NCBI GenBank assembly: GCA_002070605.1
Contig: MWDO01000005.1
Coordinates: 1-64,000, forward strand
DNA length: 64,000 nt
From: Spirochaetes bacterium ADurb.Bin133
GTDB lineage: Bacteria > Spirochaetota > GWE2-31-10 > MWDO01
Direction: 5' to 3'
Positions 1-8,605 of this stretch are shown here, piece by piece (within the stretch, counting starts at the first letter, position 1; each line of letters starts with the position of its first letter). A program made the position numbers and the translations under genes. The notes below the pieces were generated by a model. The model ran no database searches. It was given only the letters and a program-made list of their open reading frames with translations, and had not been told where the DNA came from.

Positions 1-122
1 ACTATAAAGTGAAATAAATGTTTTTTGTTTTTCATAAAGTTTTCTCCTTTTCTTTTATATATATAACAACTAAAAGTAGAAAACTCTTTACAAAAATTTG
101 GATAAATTTAAAAAAAATATTC

Positions 123-300
123 CATATGTGTCAATTTCCTCTACTTTCCAAAGCGCTGAAGGTAATGAAGTTACCTTATTCGAAAATATCTGTCTCATAT
201 GTGTCAATTTTTTTTATCGAGGAACATTGTCTCGCATATGTGTCAAATTATCCTTAACGTCATATGCGTCGAATTTCTCCGCCCCAAAAAACCGACGGGA
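123..300. repeat. CATATG palindrome cluster with right arm
   Basis: Four half- or full-palindromes lie at 123-132, 196-205, 235-244 (CATATGTGTC) and 261-270 (CATATGCGTC). They end in the right arm CCCCAAAAAACCGACGGG at 282-299. No left arm is visible, so this copy is truncated or degenerate on its left side. The spacer ATTATCCTTAACGT before the last palindrome recurs near 19215 and 52850. The small reading frames across it look like by-products of the repeat. The rest of 1-376 holds only AT-rich DNA and the promoter of the next gene. Confidence 0.8.
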
Positions 301-340
301 TAAAGAACAATCAATTTATTATATTTTATTAACTAAATTC

Positions 341-369
341 TTTCAATTATAAAAAAATTATCATATAAT
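341..369 (+). promoter_or_regulatory. putative promoter of the 7TMR-DISM kinase
   Basis: A TTTCAA -35-like box (341-346), 17-bp spacer and perfect TATAAT (364-369) end 7 bp before the ATG at 377. No Shine-Dalgarno is present. If used, transcription would start at or next to the ATG, giving a leaderless message. Confidence 0.5.
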
Positions 370-376
370 ATAGCTT

Positions 377-2467
377 ATGAGATCTCTGTTTTTTTCAGTT
401 ACCTTTGCGCTTATACTGTTTGCGTCTCTTGGTTGTTCCTATATAGTCGATAAAGACATACCTTCCGCGGATAGTGGAGTTATAGATATGTCGAACGTTA
501 ATTTTGACAAAGAAATAATGATAAAGCTCGCCGGAAAATGGGAATTCTACCATAACAGATTATACAATCCTTTTGATTTTAATAACCCGGAAAAACTTAA
601 AGAGATTAATGATAATAAAAACTTTATACAGGTTCCGTCTTTTTGGAATAAAGAAAAAAAAGATGGAGACGCTCTATACAATGGAGATTCTTATGGAACG
701 TATAGGTTAAAAATAAAAAATTTACGAGGATACAAATTTGGGCTAAAGATTAATTGTATAAATACTTCCTATCGGCTCTGGATAAACGACGAACTAGTCA
801 AGTCGGTCGGTATAGTCGGAAAAAATAAAGAGCAATCTAAAGCGAGCGTTTATAAAACTGAAGTTTACTTTGATAGCGCCGCAGAAAAAGATATTATACT
901 AACCGTCGAAGTATCAAATTTTTTTCATAGAAACGGAGGGATTGTTGATAATATCTATATAGGAAACGGCGGAGCGGTATATAAATATAAACTTTATATT
1001 TTAGGAGTTCAACTTTTTCTTCTTGGCGGAATAATAATAATGGCGTCCTATCAGATATATTTATTTCTTTTGTGGAAAAAAGAATTTTCTTCGTTGTTTT
1101 ATAGTATATTTTGTTTCATAATGTCTCTCAGGTTAGTTCTAACGGGAGAAAAGTTGTTTCACAATTTTTTTCCGGGTTTAGATTGGGAAATCGGATTAAA
1201 ACTTGAGTACTTAACGTTTTATATCGGCTCGCCTATATTCTGCATATTTGCTTATATATCGTTCAAGGACGAAATAAATTTTATAATTATTAAACTGATT
1301 GTTTATTTCAGCGCGATTCATTCTCTTATTGTTATATTTACAAACTCAAATTTTTATAGCCGGCTTATTATTACTTACGATATTGTGGCGACGTTTGGTT
1401 CAATTTATTTACTAATATGCATTATCAAATCGGTCGCAAGAAAAAGGAACGGAGCGTTATTTTTTTTAATGGGCTACTTGATTTTATTTGTTACATACTC
1501 TAACGATTTACTCCATAGCATCGGTATTATTCATACCGTAATGGTATTTCCTTACGGATTATACCTGTTTATAATATTCGAATCTTTTGTAGTATCTGAT
1601 AGATTTGTCGACGCATTTCGAAAGGTTGAGTTTCTATCAAATAAATTGCAGTTATATAACAAAATTCTTGAACGCCGAGTCGAGATGAGAACTAAAAAAT
1701 TAAAAAAAGAAGTAGAAGAAAAAAAGAATTTATTAACGGCTCTTGATCAATCCGCTAAAGAGTTAAAAAAGGTAAACAAAACAAAAGATAAATTTTTTTC
1801 TATTATATCGCACGATATGCGAAATTCTTTCTCTTTCCTTATAAATACCATTACGGGAATTTCAATAGGTATCGACGATATTAATAAAGAAGAGCTTGAA
1901 GAACGGCTAACTCTTGTCAAAAAAAATATTAAAAACGTCTATTCCCTATTTGAGAATCTCCTTGTATGGTCTAAAAGTCAGCTAAACGGCGAGAAATTTG
2001 AGCAAGAACTTTTCAATATAAGCGAGATCGTCGTAAAGAATATAGATATGATTAAAGAATACGCCGACTCAAAAAACAACATAATTCAGAACAATATACC
2101 CGAATTTTTAAATGTTTTTGCAGATAAAAATATGATATCGACCGTAATTAGAAATATTTTATCTAATGCAAATAAATTTACCAAAAACGGCGTGATAACC
2201 TTATCTTCTTATACGGAAGACGATAAAATCGTTATTAAAATTTCAGATAGCGGAGTAGGTATAAGCGAAGAAATGGCCGGTAAATTGTTTAAAATAGATA
2301 ATTCAATTTCTACTAAAGGAACCAACGGCGAAATGGGGACGGGATTGGGGCTTATTTTATGCAAAGAATTCGTTGAAAAAAACTTTGGACAGATATGGGT
2401 TGAAAGCGACGCTCAATTTGGATCTACATTTTTTTTCTCTCTGCCGTTTCAAAGATGGAAAGGATAA
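377..2467 (+). CDS. 7TMR-DISM sensor histidine kinase
   Basis: Membrane sensor kinase of 696 aa. An N-terminal signal with lipobox-like LFASLGC (Cys20) is followed by a periplasmic jelly-roll-like sensor at about 40-195, with GKWEFY, VPSFWN and YGTYRL as in 7TMR-DISM extracellular regions. A block of about seven membrane helices spans 204-410, then a charged coiled coil at 415-470. The HisKA phosphoacceptor is SHDMRN with His479. The HATPase has the N box NILSNANKF (about 592) and G boxes DSGVGI and GTGLGL. It has no receiver domain of its own; an HPt protein and a hybrid kinase follow directly, suggesting one phosphorelay. The ligand is unknown, though such sensors are thought to bind carbohydrate-like compounds. 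Confidence 0.88.
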   Translation: MRSLFFSVTFALILFASLGCSYIVDKDIPSADSGVIDMSNVNFDKEIMIKLAGKWEFYHNRLYNPFDFNNPEKLKEINDNKNFIQVPSFWNKEKKDGDALYNGDSYGTYRLKIKNLRGYKFGLKINCINTSYRLWINDELVKSVGIVGKNKEQSKASVYKTEVYFDSAAEKDIILTVEVSNFFHRNGGIVDNIYIGNGGAVYKYKLYILGVQLFLLGGIIIMASYQIYLFLLWKKEFSSLFYSIFCFIMSLRLVLTGEKLFHNFFPGLDWEIGLKLEYLTFYIGSPIFCIFAYISFKDEINFIIIKLIVYFSAIHSLIVIFTNSNFYSRLIITYDIVATFGSIYLLICIIKSVARKRNGALFFLMGYLILFVTYSNDLLHSIGIIHTVMVFPYGLYLFIIFESFVVSDRFVDAFRKVEFLSNKLQLYNKILERRVEMRTKKLKKEVEEKKNLLTALDQSAKELKKVNKTKDKFFSIISHDMRNSFSFLINTITGISIGIDDINKEELEERLTLVKKNIKNVYSLFENLLVWSKSQLNGEKFEQELFNISEIVVKNIDMIKEYADSKNNIIQNNIPEFLNVFADKNMISTVIRNILSNANKFTKNGVITLSSYTEDDKIVIKISDSGVGISEEMAGKLFKIDNSISTKGTNGEMGTGLGLILCKEFVEKNFGQIWVESDAQFGSTFFFSLPFQRWKG

Positions 2468-2518
2468 AATATTTGTTTTATTATGTAAATTTTGTTAATT
2501 TTTTACAGCGGAGTTTTT

Positions 2519-2860
2519 ATGGATAAAGATGTTTTTGATTACGATAAGCTAATCGAGTCGTTTATGGGAGAGCGCGATCTTGCTAAAGAGGCTTTTATGG
2601 AATTCTTAAAAAAAGTTCCGAAACAACTCGACATAATTGAGGACGCTATCGATATGAGTTCGTACGACGTCGTTAAATTTGAGGCTCATTCCATCAAAGG
2701 CGCGGCTTACAATATGGCGTCCAAAATTATTGGAGACGCCGCGTGCGATCTTGAATATAACGTAAAAAATGGGAATTTCCAAGATATAAAAGACTCTTTT
2801 GAAACTCTAAAAAGCGAATTTGAAATATTACAGGCATCGTTAAAAGAAATAAACCTTTAA
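2519..2860 (+). CDS. HPt phosphotransfer protein
   Basis: Stand-alone histidine phosphotransfer protein, 113 aa, all helical. The HPt signature is [15 protein letters not shown], with phosphoacceptor His57. An upstream ATG at 2492 is possible, but the ATG at 2519 is preceded by GGAG at a good distance and gives a domain-sized protein. It lies between a 7TMR-DISM kinase without a receiver and a hybrid kinase with one, 1 bp before the latter. It is the natural phosphate shuttle between His and Asp sites in this set. Confidence 0.85.
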   Translation: MDKDVFDYDKLIESFMGERDLAKEAFMEFLKKVPKQLDIIEDAIDMSSYDVVKFEAHSIKGAAYNMASKIIGDAACDLEYNVKNGNFQDIKDSFETLKSEFEILQASLKEINL

Positions 2861-2861
2861 A

Positions 2862-4793
2862 ATGACAATATTATCTTACGACGAAAAAAGCGACCATATT
2901 CTCAAAAAACTCGGCAATTCCGAATACTCTATCGAATATTACTCCAAAACTGAAGATTTGGAAAAAAATCTCGCGAACGATTCTTTGTTAATCGTAGATA
3001 ACTCGTCTATATCGGACGATTTATTAGCTCTAATCAGAACAAAAAAACCGTTTCGCTCGATATTTTTAATTAATACCGCCAATAACGAACTAATTTTAAG
3101 AATTATGCAAAATATGGAAGATTTTTGCTATATCATAAAAGATTCCGATAATATTTTTCTCAAAATATTGATTGGTAAAATTAATTATTTCATAAAGAGA
3201 GAAGACGTTTCCGAGAGAAAGAAACTTGAAAAAGAGCTAATCGAAACAAAAACATTGGCAGAAAACGCTATGCGGGCAAAATCGAATTTTTTAGCAAATA
3301 TGAGTCACGAGATTCGGACTCCCATGAACGCCATAATTGGTATGACCAATCTCCTCTTAAATACAAAGCTCGCTAGCGAGCAAATGGAGTATGCAAACAC
3401 GATATATAATTCGGCAAACGCGCTCCTAAGTCTCATAAACGATATTTTAGATCTTTCGAAAATAGAATCGGGAAAACTAACGCTGGAAAAAAACGATTTC
3501 AATTTAATAGACGCAGTCGAATCCGCCGTCGATTTGGCGGCGTTAAGCGCCGCTAAAAAAGGCATCGAGATTATTTCATTTATCGACGATAAAATTCCCC
3601 CATTTATCAAGGGCGATCCGGTTAGAATCAGGCAAATTCTTATCAACCTGATAAATAACGCCATAAAATTTACAAACATAGGCGAAATAGAGATAACCGC
3701 GGCGCTTGTTGAAGAAAACGAAAACGCCTATATTATAGGATTCGACGTCCGCGATACGGGGATAGGTATCAAGCAAAGAGATTTGCCGAAATTGTTTCAA
3801 TCTTTTATGCAAGTGGATTCGTCCGCTACCAGAAAATTCGGCGGAACCGGGCTGGGATTATCAATATGCAAACAGTTAGTCAAGCTAATGGGCGGCGAGC
3901 TTAACGTCGAAAGCGAATACGGACGCGGCTCTACCTTTTCATTCTACATAAAAACCGATAAACCTACGGCGCATTTTAAATCAAAACGTTCGACCAACAA
4001 CTTTAAAGATATGAAGTTCCTGATATTCGACGACAACGACTCGTTTAACAGAAGCGTACAAAAATATATTGAAGAGTGGGGGGGGAATTTATTTATTGTT
4101 AATAATAAGAAAAAATTTTTTGAAATAAAAGATTTTTCACAATTTCAAGTCTTGATAATAAAATACGATTTACTAAACGATAAAAAGTTAATAAATTCTA
4201 TCGCTAATCGTAAAATTGACGTAAAAAAAATATTATTAACCTCCTCCTCTTTTTATACCAATGAAGATTTTGCAAAAGACGAACTCCGAATCTTGGGACA
4301 AAATCAGATACAAAAGCCCGTTAAAAAAAACGCCCTCTTCAAAGCCCTTGAGAAAATAATTGTAAACGATAAACCGTCTAAAGAGCGTCCCGCCGAAACA
4401 AAAAGAGATGAAGAATATTACGACGCAGATATCTTAATTGTCGAAGATAATGAAACAAACTACAAACTATTGCAAATAATCATAAATAAGTTAGGAGGGC
4501 ATGCCGTAGTGGCGAAAAACGGGTTAGAAGCGCTTGAGTTTGTTAAAAAAAAGCATTTTGACGTTATTTTGATGGATATTCAGATGCCGATAATGAACGG
4601 TTACGACGCTACGATACGGATAAGAGAAGCCGGCGTCGACACTCCGATCGTCGCAGTTTCAGCCAACATGTTTAAAGATGAAATCGACCGCGCTCTAAGC
4701 TCCGGAATGAACTCATATCTGACCAAACCTTACAAAAAAGAAGAAATAATAAACGTATTAAATCAATACGCGAAAAAATCTCCAAAATTCTAG
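2862..4793 (+). CDS. hybrid histidine kinase with receiver domain
   Basis: Cytoplasmic hybrid kinase, 643 aa, with no membrane segments. Residues 1-110 resemble a receiver fold that lacks its phosphorylation site. A helix then leads to HisKA with MSHEIRTP (His149), and an HATPase with [15 protein letters not shown] and GTGLGL. A first receiver-like domain (about 380-495, FLIFDDND) lacks an obvious acceptor Asp. The C-terminal receiver is intact, with [17 protein letters not shown] (Asp572) and a TKP lysine. It starts 1 bp after the HPt stop with no Shine-Dalgarno, which suggests translational coupling. No output domain is present, so the HPt partner or another regulator must carry the signal on. 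Confidence 0.88.
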   Translation: MTILSYDEKSDHILKKLGNSEYSIEYYSKTEDLEKNLANDSLLIVDNSSISDDLLALIRTKKPFRSIFLINTANNELILRIMQNMEDFCYIIKDSDNIFLKILIGKINYFIKREDVSERKKLEKELIETKTLAENAMRAKSNFLANMSHEIRTPMNAIIGMTNLLLNTKLASEQMEYANTIYNSANALLSLINDILDLSKIESGKLTLEKNDFNLIDAVESAVDLAALSAAKKGIEIISFIDDKIPPFIKGDPVRIRQILINLINNAIKFTNIGEIEITAALVEENENAYIIGFDVRDTGIGIKQRDLPKLFQSFMQVDSSATRKFGGTGLGLSICKQLVKLMGGELNVESEYGRGSTFSFYIKTDKPTAHFKSKRSTNNFKDMKFLIFDDNDSFNRSVQKYIEEWGGNLFIVNNKKKFFEIKDFSQFQVLIIKYDLLNDKKLINSIANRKIDVKKILLTSSSFYTNEDFAKDELRILGQNQIQKPVKKNALFKALEKIIVNDKPSKERPAETKRDEEYYDADILIVEDNETNYKLLQIIINKLGGHAVVAKNGLEALEFVKKKHFDVILMDIQMPIMNGYDATIRIREAGVDTPIVAVSANMFKDEIDRALSSGMNSYLTKPYKKEEIINVLNQYAKKSPKF

Positions 4794-4832
4794 CCGGCTA
4801 TCTTAGTCTTGCGGCAAAGCTAAAAACTATGT

Positions 4833-5061
4833 CCCCGTCGGTTTTTTGGGAAATTCGAAGCATATGCGTCAAACCAAAAAAAATGACACATATGAGATGC
4901 GACGCGCCTCGACAAATAAATTCGACGCATATGGAGCTGCATACGCGGCGCGCTTTCTGATAGAAAATGACACATATGCGCCCCGTCGGGCCTTGATAAG
5001 AAAATTGGCGCATATGTGTCAAAAAAATAAATTGCGCCATATGCGCTAAAAAACCGACGGG
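4833..5061. repeat. complete repeat element with both inverted arms
   Basis: This is the clearest type copy of the family. The left arm CCCCGTCGGTTTTTTGGG is at 4833-4850 and the right arm AAAAAACCGACGGG at 5048-5061. Between them lie five palindromic units built on CATATG (for example GACACATATGCGCC and GGCGCATATGTGTC), separated by AT-rich spacers with recurring words such as CGCCTCGACAAATAAATT. It sits between two convergent genes, the hybrid kinase (+) and the CNB-GGDEF gene (-). Open frames on both strands across it are by-products. Confidence 0.88.
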
Positions 5062-5064
5062 ACG

Positions 5065-6081
5065 CTAACAGACTTTGTCTTTTTGATCAGAAGTCGAACC
5101 GACGACTCTATCTCTACCGCTCTCTTTTGCGATATAGAGAGCTCTGTCGGCTTTCTGTTTGAGAGCGTTAACATCCTGCGCGTCGTCGGGGAACGTAGAG
5201 ACGCCGAGACTTAACGTAAATTGTTTTAGCGGACCGTTAAGATTTTTCAATATATCAATTTTACGAACTTCCGAGCAGGCTTCTTCGCAAAGACGCATAG
5301 CGGTAGCTTTATCCGTATCTGGAAGTACGAGAGTATACTCGTCGCCGCCTAGTCGCGTAATTATATCTTTATCGCGGCAAACTTTTTTAAATACCTTTGC
5401 GACTTCTATTATAGCGCGATCGCCCATTTCCATTCCAAATTCTTCGTTTATTCTTCTAAAATAATCCAGATCGGTCATAACAATCGACAACGGTTTGTTT
5501 TCTATTTTTGCTTCGTCGAATATATCGCCTATCTGATCGTCTAGGTATCTTCTGTTATATACGCCCGTCAATGGATCCGTTATCGCCCTTTTTCGCGCAT
5601 CCTCGCCCCACTGCACCATATCGGATAAAAATCTGCTTGTATCGTTTAGTCTCAAAGTAGTGATATTTAACATTTTATACATAATTTTTATGGCAATATC
5701 GGGATTTGTTTTTATGACGTTGAAAAAGTCCGTATCGAAGAGAGTAAGGAGGACGCTCTTTTCTTTCGCTTTGCATGTCGCGGATCTGGGGGCTTTATCG
5801 AAAATTGACATCTCGCCAAAAAAATCCCCTTTGCCAAGCTCGGCTATAATCCTATCGGCGCCGTCGTTAGTCTTGATAGTTATAACGATCTTTCCGCTCT
5901 TTACAATATATATTTTATCGCCGTCGTCTCCTTGTTGAAATAGGACTTCTTCGGCTTCATACGAATATACGTTGAACGAGCTGATAAATTTCCTCAAGTC
6001 GTAGTGCGATAAATCTGAAAAGAGATTTACCTGTTTGAGAAAGTGTATCAACTCCAAAGACGATTCTTTTTTCTTCCTCAT
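5065..6081 (-). CDS. cyclic-nucleotide-binding diguanylate cyclase
   Basis: Soluble protein of 338 aa. The N-terminal CNB domain (about 15-135) has a good phosphate-binding cassette, FFGEMSIFDKAPRSATC, with the Glu and Arg expected for cAMP or cGMP binding. The C-terminal GGDEF domain (about 170-335) has DPLTGVYNRRYL and an intact active site RLGGDEY, so c-di-GMP synthesis is likely. I place the start at the ATG at 6081, which overlaps the upstream stop as TGATG and follows AAGGTGG. A GTG one codon upstream (6084) is also possible. It is the second gene of a pair with a similar protein whose GGDEF site is lost. Confidence 0.85.
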   Translation of the reverse strand: MRKKKESSLELIHFLKQVNLFSDLSHYDLRKFISSFNVYSYEAEEVLFQQGDDGDKIYIVKSGKIVITIKTNDGADRIIAELGKGDFFGEMSIFDKAPRSATCKAKEKSVLLTLFDTDFFNVIKTNPDIAIKIMYKMLNITTLRLNDTSRFLSDMVQWGEDARKRAITDPLTGVYNRRYLDDQIGDIFDEAKIENKPLSIVMTDLDYFRRINEEFGMEMGDRAIIEVAKVFKKVCRDKDIITRLGGDEYTLVLPDTDKATAMRLCEEACSEVRKIDILKNLNGPLKQFTLSLGVSTFPDDAQDVNALKQKADRALYIAKESGRDRVVGSTSDQKDKVC

Positions 6082-7055
6082 CACATAACCACCTTATTCC
6101 CGCCCGATTCTCGAGCGATCATCATTTTATCGTAAGCGGATTTTAAAATATCTTTGGGATTGCTAACGTCGTTGGGATATTCGACAATCCCGACGCTTAC
6201 TTTAATATAAAAATCCGAGCCGTTGGTTATCTCTTTAATATTCAGATTGCAGATGGCGTCTCGAAGTTTGTCGGCAATTTTATACGCCTCCGCTTTGCTT
6301 ATACCGGGAAGAATTGCCGAAGATTCGTTTCCGCGATAACGAGCCACAATATAGTTCCCGATATTCGCCTTTATCGAATCGGCAAGGAATTTTAGCGCAA
6401 CGTCCCCGACCTCGTGTCCAAAACAATCGTTTATATCTTTAAAATTATCCGGTTTTATATAAAGAAAACTTAAAGACTTTCCAAAGTCGCCTATCGATTT
6501 GGGAAATTCTTCGTCAAGATAAGTATTGTTATACAGACCGGTTAATTTATCCTTATAGAGCTGTTTTTTGAGCTCTTCAACCCATGGGGCTCGTTCGGAC
6601 ACAAGTTTATTGACATTTCTTATTCTGTTCGCTATCATTATCATAAACTTATGAAGTATCTGGGCAAATATTTGAGGATGTTTGGATATCAAATATTGAA
6701 AATCAATCCCGATCATAGGAAATATCAATATCTCAGTCTCATTCTCGGCTTTAGCCTCAAAATTCCGCTCCAAATTTGTAAATAAATCCAATTCGCCAAA
6801 CGTTTCTCCCTCGATGTAATGAGCCAATATCAGCCGCTTGCCGTCCATCTGGTTTCTATATATCAAAACGTCGCCCTTTCGTATAATAAAAAGTTCGTTT
6901 GCCGTTATATCGTCCTGAAAAATCATCTCGCCCTTTTCAAAACGGTAGATATTGCTGTAATTTGAAATTATTTCTAACTCGTCGTCTTTCAAAGAAGAAA
7001 AGATGTCGGCTTTTTTAAGTAATTCGACTTTTTCGTCCAAATATATATCGCGCAT
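6081..7055 (-). CDS. CNB-GGDEF protein with degenerate active site
   Basis: Soluble 324-aa paralogue of the next gene, with the same CNB plus GGDEF layout. The CNB cassette reads TFGELDLFTNLERNFEA, keeping Glu and Arg but losing the usual Pro. In the GGDEF domain, DKLTGLYNNTYL is preserved while the catalytic motif has become YRGNES, so cyclase activity is very unlikely. It may be a sensor or heterodimer partner of the active paralogue, with which it overlaps by one base. The ATG at 7055 lacks a Shine-Dalgarno, and a consensus promoter ends 10 bp upstream, so the message may be leaderless. Confidence 0.83.
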   Translation of the reverse strand: MRDIYLDEKVELLKKADIFSSLKDDELEIISNYSNIYRFEKGEMIFQDDITANELFIIRKGDVLIYRNQMDGKRLILAHYIEGETFGELDLFTNLERNFEAKAENETEILIFPMIGIDFQYLISKHPQIFAQILHKFMIMIANRIRNVNKLVSERAPWVEELKKQLYKDKLTGLYNNTYLDEEFPKSIGDFGKSLSFLYIKPDNFKDINDCFGHEVGDVALKFLADSIKANIGNYIVARYRGNESSAILPGISKAEAYKIADKLRDAICNLNIKEITNGSDFYIKVSVGIVEYPNDVSNPKDILKSAYDKMMIARESGGNKVVM

Positions 7056-7065
7056 AATGGAATAA

Positions 7066-7094
7066 ATTATATTTCAATCGTTTCCATATGTCAA
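7066..7094 (-). promoter_or_regulatory. consensus sigma-70 promoter, leaderless type
   Basis: On the minus strand TTGACA (7094-7089), exactly 17 bp and TATAAT (7071-7066) form a perfect consensus promoter. Only 10 bp separate the -10 box from the ATG at 7055. The -35 box is part of TTGACATATG, which resembles the unit TTGACACATATG of the repeat family. Confidence 0.72.
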
Positions 7095-7136
7095 CTAATT
7101 TTTCCCGTAAAGAGGATTTTTAAAATATTTCGTATT

Positions 7137-7393
7137 CCGTCGGTTTTTTTTGGGGGAGAAATCGGCGCATATGTGTCGTCAAATTTAACTCTTGATTTTC
7201 CCTTCGCCTTGTCATTCCGAGCTTGTCGAAGAATCAGGGCGACGGCTCGAGCCTACCTGATGCATATGAAACAGATGTAATCCGTCAGTTTTTTGGGGCG
7301 GGAAAATTGACACATATGCGCCGCAAGCGCTCTTTGATGAAAAATTCGGCGTATATGGAACAAATATTTTTTATTCCCCAAAAAACTGACAGG
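7137..7393. repeat. repeat element, two left arms and one right arm
   Basis: The outer left arm CCGTCGGTTTTTTTTGGGG is at 7137-7155, followed by palindrome GGCGCATATGTGTC at 7164-7177. A second left arm CCGTCAGTTTTTTGGGG is at 7282-7298, then GACACATATGCGCC, and the right arm CCCCAAAAAACTGACAGG at 7377-7394. The inner pair shares the same CAG/CTG change. GAAACAGATGT occurs on both sides of the inner element (7268-7278 and 7398-7408). The rest of 7056-7463 holds nothing else I recognise. Confidence 0.8.
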
Positions 7394-7463
7394 ATACGAA
7401 ACAGATGTTTTATTATCTTGACTTTTTAGTTTGGTTAATTTATAAGGTTTTATCTGATATAGG

Positions 7464-7651
7464 ATGAAGAGGTTTTTACGAAATATTTTTTAATACCGAT
7501 AGTTGTTTTGATTTTGGGTTTCGCGCTGTTTATACTTTCCGGATGTAAAAGGAAGCTGCCGGTAAACGTCGAAGACCTTGAAAAGATTGTAAATAAATAT
7601 TGCGCTTATACGCGATCGTCTCGGGAAACGTTGAGTTTCATGGTTTGGTAA
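7464..7651 (+). pseudogene. frameshifted, truncated lipoprotein gene
   Basis: The ATG at 7464 (MKRF) runs into a stop after nine codons. The frame beginning next to it encodes a lipoprotein signal of about 25 residues ending LFILSGC, followed by about 30 residues to a stop at 7649. The run of five T at 7473-7477 would restore one continuous frame of about 63 codons if it held six. The product would still be very short, so this is probably the remnant of a longer gene cut off near the next repeat element. A sequencing error in the T run cannot be excluded. Confidence 0.5.
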
Positions 7652-7653
7652 GT

Positions 7654-7736
7654 ATGCGCTCCGTCGGGTTTTTGAGGGGAAATAAAATGACACATATGGA
7701 ACAAATATTTGTTGTTCCTCAAAAAACTAACGGGGC
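7654..7736. repeat. short repeat element directly upstream of hisF
   Basis: A minimal copy. The left arm CTCCGTCGGGTTTTTGAGGGG is at 7659-7679. One unit GACACATATG leads to the near-palindrome GGAACAAATATTTGTT. The right arm TCCTCAAAAAACTAACGGGG is at 7715-7734. Both arms carry the same departure (GAGG / CCTC) from the family consensus. AAGTAT occurs just outside both ends (about 7650-7655 and 7744-7749), as a target duplication would. Confidence 0.75.
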
Positions 7737-7758
7737 GCGACAAGTATAGGGGAAAAAA

Positions 7759-8523
7759 ATGGGTAAAATATTAATTATGCCCTGTCTGGATATGAAAAAC
7801 GGCAGAGTCGTAAAAGGGGTAAATTTTATTAATATAAAAGACGCCGGAGACCCCGTCGAATGCGCGAGGTTCTATGAAAGCGAAGGCGCCGACGAACTCG
7901 CGATGCTCGATATAGCTGCGACTCTTGAGAACAGGAAAAACCGGCTGGAGTGGATCAAATCGGTCTCTAAAGTCGTATCGATCCCATTGACCGTCGGCGG
8001 CGGTATCGGAAATCTTAACGACGTCCAAGAAATTCTCGATAGCGGCGCCGATAAAGTATCGATAAATAGCGCGGCGGTAAAGAATCCGCAATTAATCAAG
8101 GACGCCGTAAAAAAGTTCGGCTCGTCTAAGATAACAATCGCAATAGACGGCAAAAGGAATAAAAACATGGCGTCCGGCTTTGAAGTCGTCGTGTCCGGCG
8201 GAACGGTCGCGACGGGTAAAGACGCGGCGGAATGGGCGAAACTTTGCGAAGAATACGGCGCCGGAGCGATACTGCCGACAAGCATGGACGGCGACGGAAC
8301 GCTAAACGGCTACGATCTTGATTTTACCAAAGCTATATCGGGCGCGGTCAAACCCCCCGTTATAGCGTCGGGCGGCGCCGGTAAACTCGAACATTTTTAC
8401 GACGGAGTAGTCAAAGGGGGAGCGAGCGTTCTCCTCGCCGCTTCCGTGTTTCACTTTAGGACCTTTACTATCAGAGAGGTAAAAGAGTATCTGAAATCAA
8501 GAAACCTCGACGTGAATTTATGA
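7759..8523 (+). CDS. hisF: imidazole glycerol phosphate synthase, cyclase subunit
   Basis: HisF, 254 aa, a (beta/alpha)8 barrel. With HisH ammonia it converts PRFAR to imidazole glycerol phosphate and AICAR. The catalytic Asp11 lies in MPCLDMKNGRVVKG and the second Asp in IAIDGKR. LTVGGGI, NSAAV and IASGGAG are the phosphate-binding loops. The usual TSMDRDGT reads TSMDGDGT here. Length is typical. The start follows AGGGG by about 6 bp. No other his gene is nearby; hisH must be elsewhere. A repeat element ends 22 bp upstream, so expression may depend on a promoter within or just after it. Confidence 0.95.
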   Translation: MGKILIMPCLDMKNGRVVKGVNFINIKDAGDPVECARFYESEGADELAMLDIAATLENRKNRLEWIKSVSKVVSIPLTVGGGIGNLNDVQEILDSGADKVSINSAAVKNPQLIKDAVKKFGSSKITIAIDGKRNKNMASGFEVVVSGGTVATGKDAAEWAKLCEEYGAGAILPTSMDGDGTLNGYDLDFTKAISGAVKPPVIASGGAGKLEHFYDGVVKGGASVLLAASVFHFRTFTIREVKEYLKSRNLDVNL

Positions 8524-8605
8524 TTTTTTTATATCTCTTGTTTTTTTGAGCGTTACGCTCGGCAAGTTTGGCGAGTAGCGGGAGGTATGGGGGTTATTGA
8601 ATATC

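Noticed and set aside
4833-4850. Repeat arms as ordinary intrinsic terminators
   Set aside because: The T run follows a GC-rich word, but the matching arm is 70-300 bp away, not within hairpin range. They do not form a normal terminator.
8547-8559. Hairpin GAGCG-TTA-CGCTC after hisF as terminator
   Set aside because: The T run precedes the stem on the plus strand instead of following it.
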